Source: Xiphophorus maculatus (Eukaryota; Chordata; Actinopteri; Cyprinodontiformes; Poeciliidae). From it: a stretch of 64,000 nt of DNA. The stretch is from positions 23,635,968 to 23,699,967 of the forward strand of contig NC_036456.1 of NCBI RefSeq assembly GCF_002775205.1. Direction: 5' to 3'. The stretch's first letter is position 1. Each line of letters starts with the position of its first letter. A program made the position numbers and the translations under genes. Below, piece by piece: positions 20,401 to 30,110 of this stretch. The notes beneath the pieces are model-generated. The model did no database searches and was not told the DNA's origin. It saw nothing but the letters and a program-made list of their open reading frames with translations.

Positions 20401-23400
20401 TTTATCTCTCTTTTTAAAGTTTATGTCTGAATTCACTAGGAAGTGAAGGATTTCAGAAAGAAAGAAATCATAACTGCTCTTCTGCAATTTTCACAGAATA
20501 AAGTCAATGCTGACAGAAGAAAAACATAAATTAAATAATTTAAGACTGAATTAAAAGAGAAATGATCATTTGATTGATCAGGGTGAAGTGATGTGAACTC
20601 TGACCTGCTGGGCTTCCCCTGCTCCTCTACGGTGGCCTGCGGGGGCCACGAGTGTTGCTTCTGCATGCGCCCACTGGAGCCCACAGCGGTTGCCTGGGAA
20701 ACGGAGGAAGAGGAGGATGCTGGGATGGGCTTCCCTCGTCCTCTTCCTCTCCCTCGCCCCTCCCACTCTGTAAGAGAAGAAAACGCCTCAAACATCCAGG
20801 AAACAGAAACAAGCAGGACTGGTCAGACATTTATCGCATCGTTTATCACAATAAGTTTCTGATTTATTGTCACAATAAATTCCTATTAATGATGGTTAAA
20901 AACCTGAAAATGTCGTTATTATCAGAATTGTCACCAGTTTACCTGGATCTATTAATGCATTTCTAATAACATCGTTGTTTGCTTTATTTTAGGTTTTTTT
21001 TTTAGAAATTGCTCCGTTTGTGTTTTTTGTTGCTGCAGGTTTCAGCTTCACCTCCGTGTCCGTTGCTCAGCCTCTTGTCCCGGTTGGTGACGGTGGTCCA
21101 GCTGTTCTCGTCCTTCAGCGGCCGGATGTTCCACAGCGGCACCAGCCTGCACACCAACACACACCGTTAACACACTCCGTTAACACACACCGTTAACACA
21201 CACCGTTAACGCTCAGCGCGGAGCTCCTGCGGCGCTGCGACCTACTTCTTCCCCAGCTCCTCCACCTGGACTGCCACATGGCTGTTGTCGGGGGGAACCT
21301 CTTTGATGGTGGCCTTGTAGGTCCGGCCGTTGTCCAGGCGAACCTGGACGTTTTACACAAACATAAAAATCACGTTTGAGTTCAAACAAGATGGGCGAAC
21401 CTACAGCGGACGTCACAGACCTGACAGCGATCCCCAACAGAGAACTGCATCCCTGCAGCGATGGAGTAATCCATCTTCTGCTGGGCTGCAAGGAAACACA
21501 GAAACACCGGAAATCACTGATTCTTCTGATTCAATATTAAAAACAAAGTTAATTAAAGCTTTTAAACTGAACATACATCATTTCCACAATGCAAAAATGC
21601 AGACAGTCACAGAATTTAATAAACAAAAGGATAAACAGTAGCTTCTGTTGTGTTTTGCTTGACATATCTACTTAAAGCTAAAGTTATTTAAAGGTATCAA
21701 ATTGTTACTTGTGTAAAAAACTGATTTTTTAAAAACGTATTTATTGAAACTGTCACCGTGTCGTGAAAGTTTGTTATCAGTGTGAAAAAAAAAACGAGCT
21801 CCTCTGTCTTCTCCCACTGCTAACTAGCAAAGCGATGACAATGATGTCAGATTAATGGTTTTCCTTCAATGTAACTTGTTTCTCCATCATTAGCGCATTT
21901 AGCAGCGCATACTTAAGGATGATTGGCAGTGCCAAGCCCCTCCCCCTGGCTCTGATTGCTTGTTTTTGGTTGGGAGCTGCACATTTCTTCAGACACTAAT
22001 AAGAGCCAAATGAATCTTTTCATGATTATCTGCTTTGTATTAATTAGTCACAAAATGGTAACAGTTTTAGCAAATAAGGGAAAAAAAATAAAAGTTACGT
22101 ACTGCACCTTTAAGACAAAAAAAGGAAACTAATTTCACTCATTTGTGGTAAAGTAATGCAAACCACAGGAGAGAAGCTACAAATCAAAACACCGACTCAT
22201 TACTCCAGTGGAGATTCATGCGACTGTTTTTTTTTTTTTTCAAAGTATTTTGAGTTCGACTCAAACATTTTTAAAAAGGGAAATTTTCTTTTACAAATTT
22301 TTTCCTTTTGCACAAAACATGAGGGAGAAACTTTTAAACAATTTGTAAAGCTGATGTTTTGTTTAATCACATCAGTTTGCTTAATTTGTGACGCAGAATA
22401 ACAGGAAACATTGACCTCCAGCTGTTGATTTGCGTATTATTTTCTCCATTCAGACCACAACTACACACCTTTTGGGTTAATAAATACGTTTAAATGGGAG
22501 AAAAAGTGGAGAATAACGAGACAGATTTCATATCAGGCAGCAGCAGTCTGAACGTTTAAATCTGCTGCTCGAGAAGCGCTTCAGATAAACGAGTTTCCAG
22601 CTCCTGCTGTTTGCCTCGTTACCGTCGGCGACGCAGCTGCCACATAAACGGCCACCTGGAGTCTCAGCCGTAAAGCAACGCGACTCGGCAGCAGACATTT
22701 TAAATATTAATGCCTCAGTTTCCCTCATCTGTCTGAACCAGACGCCACATTATCTGCTCTCCTTCCAACAACAAACCATCTCAGTCTGACGTCAGTTTCA
22801 GCTTAAACAACCTGCAACTGGCTCACGTGCAATTTGGAGGTGTGCGTACACATCTGCCCAGAATGGAGCTTTTTTTGTTTGTTTTTCCTATTAAAGAATC
22901 TTATTATTTGTTGTTAAAATAGCTCATGTTTAGTTTATTGTTGCGCAGGCAAAAAATAAAAAGATGTTTAGTTGTTTAGGAAAAAAAAGTGACAGAAAAA
23001 CTGATAAAATCTTACAAAATCCTTAAATTACTGAAAAAAACTCATAGTCCAGAATAATCTGATGGAACTAAATGCTCCGATTTTCATCTTGCAAACTCAG
23101 GAAAACAAAAACATTTCTAGACTCAAACTCTTCAGTTGTGTTTGTGGAAACACTAGCATGCAAGTTTTTTATATATATTTTTGTTGTTGTGTGTGTTATG
23201 TGATTTTGTCCGTTAAATAAATCAGCTTTCTCCACTATTCAGGACGGTACATTTTTCTCAATTCTTGTTAAATTACATTAAAAATCCACCAGGTGGCAGC
23301 ACCTCTCTGTAAAATACAGCATTTCCTTCCTGTAAGGTTACATCATAAATCCAGTTTTTTTTTTGGTAAATTGGCATATTATTATGTTTTTATGTGTCAA

Positions 23401-26400
23401 AATTTTTCTATTGTTGATGTTCTGATGATAAATCTGACTGCACTGCAAAAACTAAATGTTACCAAGTATTTTTATTCTAGTTTCTGGTTCAAATATCTAA
23501 ACACACCAGAAACACGACTAAACTAACGTATAAGTAACTTTTCAGCAAAATCTAAAAGCTTGTTTAGAGTCAATAACTCCTCAACATTGATGAAAAAGGA
23601 CTAGACCTATTGACAGATTATTTTACTTAAAACATGACATTTCCCATGTTATTAGTGAAATAATTTGCCAATAGAACTAGAACTTTCTCTGTAATATTAA
23701 GGAATTATTTACTTAAAATAAGCTCCTATATTTTGCTGAAAGTTAGTTTTGTCTTATTTCTAGTGTACTAAGATATTTGCACCAGAAACTCGACCAGAGA
23801 TGTTTGGTAAGAGTTTGTGGTTTTGCAGTGCAGTCAGATGTAAGTGAAGACGTAATTGAGAGTTTCTGTCTCGGCCACCTCTCTTGGTCTTGTGCCAGAT
23901 GTCGTAGTCGACGTTTCGGAGCAGAGTCGGGTTCAGGGAGCGCCTCACCCGCTCAGGCAGACTCCGGGCGCGGCCTCGGCCCTGAAACACACACACTGTC
24001 ACCCAGAGCGGGTCGGGAACCAGGCAGGAGCAGAACCCACCGGAACTTTTTAATATCAACATTAAGGAATTATCGACTTAAAACAAACTCCTTTATCTTA
24101 CTGAAAAAGACACTTTTTACTTAATGCACTTGAAGTTAAACAAAACGTTGATGTTTGCATTAGAAACTAGATTAAAATATTCTTGGTAAAATGTTATATT
24201 TTTGCAGTGTAGCAGAAAACCCAAAAAGTTACTGCAGTAATGCGAGTATTTTCTGCCCAGACGTTACCCTGTAGCTGCCGGGTCTGGAGGAAACCGAGCC
24301 GGTTCCGTTTTCCACCCTGTAACGATAAAAAGAAACGAGACGTTTTTGAGTTTCACCGGATTTCAGCCGAACAGAAACTTCATTTCTCTGCAGAGCGCCG
24401 TCTCCTCGGCGATTTCCCACCAAAGCGGCTCGTGGGTTTCCTGGTCGGACTCGTCGCTGCTGCCGCAGACGGCCATGCAGTCGTCGCTCAGCAGGTCCGT
24501 GGCCCGGCTCATCCTCTGACACGGCAGGGAGCTGCGGTCCACCCTGAAGACGCCTTCGTACAGCAGCTCGTACAAGATGGCTGCAGGACAGGAAACACAC
24601 TCTTAACACTACTGGAACTGGACTGGACAGCCTGGAGGTCAAAGGTCAGACTCTATCTGTTCATTTAATAACATACTTTAGAGGGAAAAGAGAAAAGGGT
24701 TCCTCCTCCACAGTTCACAGTATTTTATGGCCATTTTTAAAAAAAAAGAAAGTAGAAAAACCATAAGCTACAGATGTCAGGTTTTAAATATAAAACCAGC
24801 AAAAAACAGAGAAAGAAATAAAGTGAAATAGACAGAAACACAGAAAAGAAAGAAAGACAAAAAGCAAATAAGACCAAAATGAAGAAAGACAGAAAGAAAC
24901 AGAGACGAAGAAAGAAGGAACAAAAGGAAAACCACAAGAAGGAAAGAAAGACACAAGGAAGTGAAGACAAAAAGCACAAACAAGGAAACAAGGAAAGGAA
25001 GGACATGTGGACGATGACAAAGGGCACAAGAAAGGAAAGGAAGGAAGAACACAAAGAAGGAAAAAAGAACGAATATGGGAGAAAGAAACAGAGGAAACAA
25101 GGAAGAAAGGAAAAAAAGAAAAAAGGTGGAACAAAAGGGAGGGACAAAGGGCACAATGATGGACTGATGAAAGAACAGAAAGAAAGAAGAGAGGAAATAA
25201 ATGGACTTGAATTGAATTCTGCTGAGTTATTCTGTTTTGCAATTGGATCCAAGAGAAAACGGGTCAGAAAAAACCATCCGACCAACAGAACGTAAAAACC
25301 GGATTATAGTTTCTGTTTTCCTATTATTGCTGTAGGTTTGTCAACTACTGACATGAAATCCAGGAATCCTGGTATCAATCTGGTGAGTTCTTAAGAAAAA
25401 CCCGGTTCTGATCAGGAATAAACCTGGAAGCAGCAGCAGGACCACCTGCTGTGACGCTTACACTGGCAGAGAGCAGCGCTCTTCATGTGGCTGATGGGGT
25501 AAACGCTGTCGTAGTGGTTTCCATTCAGGAAGCACAACCGAACCTGGAGGAGAGGGAAACAGAACCGTTAGAGGCCGGGTTCTGACCCGGCAGGCCAGCA
25601 GCACACCGACCAGTCGGGAGATTACTGGAGATCAAATTAAAGATGCTAAAAGTTGCAACTTCTCTCACCGTTTTCACATTTTAATCCAATATTTACTAAC
25701 GATCAATCGAATTGATCACGATTAATCGATTATTGAAATTATCGTCTAGTAATTTAGTAATCGATTAATCGTTGATAAGAGAACAGGCTGTAAAAATGAA
25801 GATTTGCTGAAACACAATCAGAACTGTAATTAATCCAAAACTGAGCAAAAAATATAAACATTTTGCATTTAAAAAATATATTTTTCAGTAAATATGTTCC
25901 ACTAAAAACTCCTCAAACTACAGTTTTAGCTTCACTCTGTTCAAATGCTGTAAAAATAAATTAAGGACGTTTTATTAATCAAATTATTACCCCAAAATAA
26001 CCAACAGATCAGCAGACAGTATTTTTACCTGCTGATGCATCTTTGCTATAAATGATCATTAAGGGAATAATGTTACAACGTTTTAGGCTGAATTTTTTAT
26101 TATTGAAAAAGATTATTTGCGTCTTTAAATGTATTTCAAATATTGTCTTCAATGCTTATGTGGTTAAATTTAAAAAATCAGCAAAATGTGGAAAGTTTTA
26201 TGTCTGATTAACCGATTATTCGTCAAAATAATTGATAATTAAACAGTAAAGCCAGGATTATTTTTGCTGCTGTAGTTTTACATTTATTTGTCCCGTAGTT
26301 TGACATTTCTTAGAAATCGACTTGGAGTTGAAACCAGAGGTGAATTTAGATGTTTGAAAGCGTTTTGTTGGAATATGTCAGGTTGCGGATCCTCACTTTG

Positions 26401-29400
26401 TCCTTGAAGTTGTTGTCTGTGATGTTCACCGCCGGCTTGCCGGGTTCCTGGAAGATCAGGAAGTCTCTCCTGACGGAAAATAAAAATAAAAGAAATGAGG
26501 GGAAATCCTCACGAGTCTCTTCCAGCATCCAGAACAGAAAGTCCACTTAAAGCTGAACTTTAAACTCTGCTTTGTATTTCAGTGAGATCGCCATAGCAAC
26601 TGAGTCGCTTCATTCGTCATTCATGATGGTTTTACGTAGAGATGAATGATAACTTTTTATTTTTTAATAGTTTTCTCACTCCAAAGGCCAATAATCCCAA
26701 AACTGGACGTTTGTAGAAATGAAGCTAAAGAACATTTTTATCAGAGTCTCTAGACGACAGCGGGTGTATTTACATTACGAAGCAGCGGGTGTACTTACTT
26801 ATACATGACAGCCAGAGCGTTGATCTCCACTTCTCCCACCCATTGCTGTAAAACCGTGATGTCATCAGTTTATGTTCAGCGAAACGCTACAGAGTAAAAG
26901 AATGAATCTGAGGTTTTACCTGCGGGTCCTGCAGCTTGCTGAGGTATTCCTCAAAGTTTCCCTCGATAAACTGAAACAGAAATCAGAGCAACGAGTCCGG
27001 AGACATGAAAAACATCTGAACGCAAAGGAAATATTTATATAACGAAATGTTTTACAGTGCTGTAGCCAGAAATGTGATGACTCATTTTTAAATTTCTCTA
27101 ACTTGGTGTTTGAACTTCTGGTTTGTTTCAGTATTTAGTGCTTAAAAGGACAATCTCATGATTAGTAATTAAATGTTTTATTTTTTTATTTCTAGATTTT
27201 TCGGTCACGTTAAAAGATTATTTTAGTCTAGTTCCGAGAACGTTGGCTTTAGAGTAAAATTTATGAGACAATAAACTCATAAAGTCATTTTTTAAATAGT
27301 TTTGTTTCTCTCAAACACTTTAAATTTATTTCTTTAAATAAATCTTGTTTTTTTCCATGTTCTTATCATGTTGTTTACTAAATAAAAATGTTTTCCTTAA
27401 AACCTCAAATTAAAGCAGCCTGACCTTTTATTCAATTAAATTAAATCTCCTTATTATTGCATATAATATAATATATATAATATTAATTCCTTTATTTAAT
27501 CAGGTAAACCCCGTTGAGATCTAGATCTCATTTTCAAGAGGGACCTGAGACAAACTTCACTCCCCGTCAGGGAATCGAACCCCCGGTCTCCCGCGTGACA
27601 GGCGGGGATACTCACCACCATACTAACGAGGAGCTATGTATTCACTTTGCTTATATCCTAATAATAATCATAAATATTCATAAGATTTTTTAAAATGCAT
27701 AACATTTCTACTTTTTGTTGGTAAATTAAATATAAATTTAATCAACAATTCCTCAAAAATGCAATCATATTAAAAATATATGATTGTCTTTTTCCATTAC
27801 ATGATCTGTAAAAGCAGTAAATAAAAGACTCAAACTCCCAGAATTCATAGCATGTTATCAGTGAGTGCCTGAAAGTTGCCGGTTCAGTTCTGCAAGGCGC
27901 CCTGCAGCATTCTTACAGGAGAAAAGTCCTGATCGCCGTCAGAAAGACGCAGCGTTTATCTTTCGCTTTCAGTCCAGCTTTAAGGAAACAAACCGAGAGT
28001 CGAGTCTGAATCATTAACAGCTTTTATTCGTTCCTCCTTCATAAAGCCATTAAGCAACATTTGGCTCAGTTTCTGCTCTTTCTATCGTCAGATTCACTGA
28101 TAAAAACCTGCAATGTTTTCACCTCCTTCTGTCGTTCACTCAAACTTTGAAGATCTCCATTTTTGTTGAATTAAAATGGAAAAAATCTCACTTTGCTCAA
28201 GTTGGAGTTGATATTTTTTACTTGTAAGGCCAAAATGATGTGAAAAAATGAGTAGCACAACTGGAAACAACCAGAAACTGTTGCGACCTTACAGTCGAGC
28301 TTTATAAACAATGTTCTACATGGATTTCTGATACTCTTTGGGTGGATGTTTGTGTTGACTGAAAGTCTTTACTCCTGTTGCTTCTGCCTATTTCTATATT
28401 TTTTTTTACATTTCTGCATCTCTTCTGCAGCTGACTTCAAATGCTGCTGCAATTTTCACTAAAAATATTCAGCTTACAGTGAATTTTCACGGACTGTTTT
28501 CTTCACACACACATACAACCTGTAAATTTTATCTGCCATTATTTATGTATAATCCATTCCCTAACATTCTTGTATATTCTGTATAATCTGTATAATCTGT
28601 GCATATAGCTCCCATATTTATATTTATACAGAATATCTATATCTCTTGCTATAACCACTTATAGTCCATACATACATAGTCTTGTACATCCGTAAATAAA
28701 TATTTATATCTCATAGAGCACTTCTGGATAGATGCAAACTACATCTCGTTGCTTGTACTTGTGACAGTGCAATAACAATAAAGTTGAATTCTATTCTATT
28801 CTATTTTCACAGGAAATGCAATGATTTCTAGTTAAGTTTACTTCAGTAAATTTTGGGGGAAAAGATGCTTTGTTGTTTCACAATGACTGTGGATGCTAAG
28901 AAATATTTTACTCAATAGCAACAGAGTAAGATTTCTGACTCTACCCAGTGGGAAATAACTTTTCTGAATGAATAACAATGTACATGATATTTATGTCAAA
29001 GTGAGACCTCTTTGTTTGTTTACCATCTTTGATGTTATTTTCTATCTGCTGCATTTGGAGGTCAAGTGAACATACAGTAAACAGAATATATTGTCACTAC
29101 ATGTACTTTACCTCTAACATTTATATTATCTACTGCATGTATTAGTTTTATATTTAAGTAATTTATTGGAGAGAATTTTGTTTTATAATCATATGTACTT
29201 GCATATGTTTTAGATGTGTTATTTTTACTTTACTTTCTGGCTACTGTACTCAGCTCTGTCTAGAATCAGAATGAAATTCTGTTAGAAATGTAAAGTGTGG
29301 TTAAAGCTGGTGCTTACCGCCTCATAGCTGTCCCGGTTCTGCTTCAGGAACTCTACGCATTTGGTCCGGACCTCAGTGTGGAGGCTCTGGCTGTGCAGAA

Positions 29401-29833
29401 CCTGGGCAGGGTCAAGGGTCAACACTTAAAACAGGCAGGATTCAGCGTTATGTCACTTATAACATAAAAACATTTGTGTTATATTTTAAGTTTAGATCGA
29501 GTATTTGGGGGCAGGAAACCACACAGAGGCGTGTTAGATTTATCCTGCGGCGATCCCCGTTTGGGAAAGTTAAATTTAAACTCGGAGAAGTTGCTATCGC
29601 ACAGCAACACAACAAACACACCTCATCTGAGCGCAGCAAGCTAACTGGAGAACAACTTCCCACAAACATTTTGCCGCTTTGCCCCACTTTACCTGCTCGG
29701 CCACGGCTCGGAACAGACACGACCCATCTTTGGCAATCTTCTTCCGATGAAAACCCATCGCTTTCAAGTAGTTATCCATCTGTTTCTCCGCGTTTCGCTC
29801 CTCGTTACTCTGCATGTTTCCGCCGCTGTCCAT
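14471..29833 (-). CDS. otud4: OTU domain-containing deubiquitinase OTUD4
   Basis: Twenty-one minus-strand exons: 29833-29693, 29401-29318, 26970-26920, 26845-26799, 26469-26397, 25543-25462, 24580-24421, 24316-24268, 23981-23879, 21485-21421, 21343-21246, 21146-21052, 20767-20605, 20336-20201, 19948-19874, 19668-19101, 19019-18435, 17542-17502, 16625-15986, 15870-15794, 14869-14471. Together 3732 nt, 1243 aa; human OTUD4 is 1114 aa. The OTU domain shows AKDGSCLFRAVAEQ with catalytic Cys39 (Asp36 nearby) and NGNHYD with His142; the Cys-His spacing of 103 equals the human spacing. A Tudor-like segment (about 264-318) reads MDYSIAAGMQFSVGDRCQ then VRLDNGRTYKATIKE. Later come an acidic REEEEEINVALMEIQLRDEK helix, the conserved QLYQDPLFPGFP and NILRFFFNLGVK blocks, a Pro/Tyr-rich stretch, and an RG-rich tail. 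Known OTUD4 roles are K48 and phospho-dependent K63 deubiquitination. The donor at 24421 (TG|GTGGGA) is the only doubtful junction. Confidence 0.96.
15011..15189. mobile_element. hAT-type MITE with intact 8 bp target duplication
   Basis: A 179 bp element whose ends are inverted copies (GTGTCAAACTCCAGTCC at the left; GGACTGGAGTTTGAGACTCC at the right). It is flanked by perfect 8 bp direct repeats CTTTAAAT at 15003-15010 and 15190-15197. An 8 bp target duplication is the mark of hAT transposition; the lack of an ORF makes it non-autonomous. It lies in the last otud4 intron. Confidence 0.88.
16662..17448. mobile_element. 787 bp MITE with perfect terminal inverted repeats in an otud4 intron
   Basis: The first and last 23 bases are exact inverted copies (starting TACCGTATTTTCCGCACTAT). 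Further subterminal ATTATAAGGCGCA / TATAAGGCTCA words repeat near both ends. The outermost TA on each side could be the target duplication, which would fit a TA-inserting Tc1/mariner-like parent. No transposase is encoded. It sits between the otud4 exons at 17542-17502 and 16625-15986. Confidence 0.88.
17543..18434 (-). other. otud4 intron, no other feature
   Basis: An intron of about 900 bp between the exons ending at 18435 and starting at 17542. I see no conserved exon or RNA gene in it. Confidence 0.5.
21155..21210. repeat. Short minisatellite in an otud4 intron
   Basis: Four tandem units of the form ACACACCGTTAAC (one with ACACTCCGTTAAC) within the 99 bp intron between the exons at 21343-21246 and 21146-21052. 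It occupies over half of that very short intron, close to the acceptor of the downstream exon. Confidence 0.85.
21486..23431 (-). other. Large otud4 intron (first half), probable repeat at 21680-22115
   Basis: No exon is supported. The piece from about 21680 to 22115, running from AAAGTTATTTAAAGGTATCA to a TTACGTACTGCACCTTTAAG end, looks like a dispersed fish repeat, but no second copy is in the window. The rest is AT-rich intron. Confidence 0.4.
23432..23839. mobile_element. Palindrome-ended MITE (TGCAAAA family) next to an otud4 exon
   Basis: Perfect 19 bp inverted ends: ATCTGACTGCACTGCAAAA at 23432-23450 and its reverse complement at 23821-23839. It has no ORF. It stops only 40 bases from the otud4 exon at 23981-23879. 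Related partial copies lie at about 24055-24215, on the other side of the same exon, and at about 39070-39225. Confidence 0.8.
24055..24215. mobile_element. Partial copy of the TGCAAAA-end MITE
   Basis: A truncated relative of 23432-23839, sharing AAGGAATTAT.GACTTAAAA-like words and ending in TTTTTGCAGTGTAG. It lies between the otud4 exons at 24316-24268 and 23981-23879, so that exon is bracketed by two copies of one family. Confidence 0.65.
24725..25210 (+). repeat. Polypurine (GAAAG/GGAA) tract in an otud4 intron
   Basis: Nearly 350 bases of almost pure A/G on the plus strand, built from degenerate AAAGAAAG, GAAGG and ACAAAG units. The reading frames through it are low-complexity Lys/Glu or Phe/Ser artefacts. 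Such mirror-like polypurine tracts can form triplex DNA. Confidence 0.9.
25660..26260. repeat. Dispersed repeat with CGATTAATC-rich ends, copy 2
   Basis: It contains CACGATTAATCGATTATTG and AGTAATCGATTAATCGTTGA on one side and a weaker AACCGATTATTCGTC on the other. It is related to 3037-3433 and lies in the intron between the otud4 exons at 26469-26397 and 25543-25462. Confidence 0.5.
27560..27632 (-). tRNA. tRNA-Asp(GTC)-like gene inside an otud4 intron
   Basis: On the minus strand the 73 nt sequence starts TCCTCGTTAGTATGGTGGTG (acceptor and D arm, A box), continues CCCCGCCTGTCACGCGGGAG (anticodon stem-loop with GTC) and ends GGTTCGATTCC...GACGGGGAG (B box, T arm, acceptor 3' strand). This is the eukaryotic tRNA-Asp pattern. 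Two differences from my recollection of the usual gene matter: one extra G before the T loop and a C-to-T change on the 3' side of the T stem. These weaken the T arm, so it may be a decayed or SINE-derived copy. It is in the 2.3 kb intron after otud4 exon 2. Confidence 0.8.
28500..28805 (+). mobile_element. LINE 3' end fragment with (ATTCT)n tail
   Basis: The plus strand ends GCAATAACAATAAAGTTG followed by tandem ATTCT units. That tail form is usual for 3' ends of fish non-LTR retrotransposons. No reverse transcriptase ORF remains. It lies in the otud4 intron after exon 2. Confidence 0.6.
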
Positions 29834-30110
29834 GCTAGCGGGGCTCTAGCCGCTAAAGCTAGCTGCGTAAAGCGACGGTTATTAGGCGGTCAAAGGGGAG
29901 AAACTTGGACACAAACTGGTAAAATCACCGCTGAATGTGATCACAAAGACACATTTGTGACCTGAAGGCCCTCCGGTAAAACTAGAACTGCTTCTGGTTT
30001 CGTTTCCCGGGAAGTCCTGGGTGTCCAGCAGAGGAACCTCCTCAGCGACAGAAAGTGAAACTTTAGCCTGCCGTTAGCAGGCGAGCTAAAAACTGACAAC
30101 ACGCCCCCTT
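29834..30110 (-). promoter_or_regulatory. Probable otud4 promoter and 5'UTR
   Basis: This is the sequence immediately upstream of the otud4 ATG (29833). It is more GC-rich than the flanking region and contains GCTAGC words. No TATA box is evident. The transcript start cannot be fixed from sequence alone. Confidence 0.4.

Noticed and set aside
24737-25295. Several long open frames (up to 182 codons, rich in Ser/Phe or Lys/Glu)
   Set aside because: They result from the polypurine tract in an otud4 intron, which lacks stops for compositional reasons.
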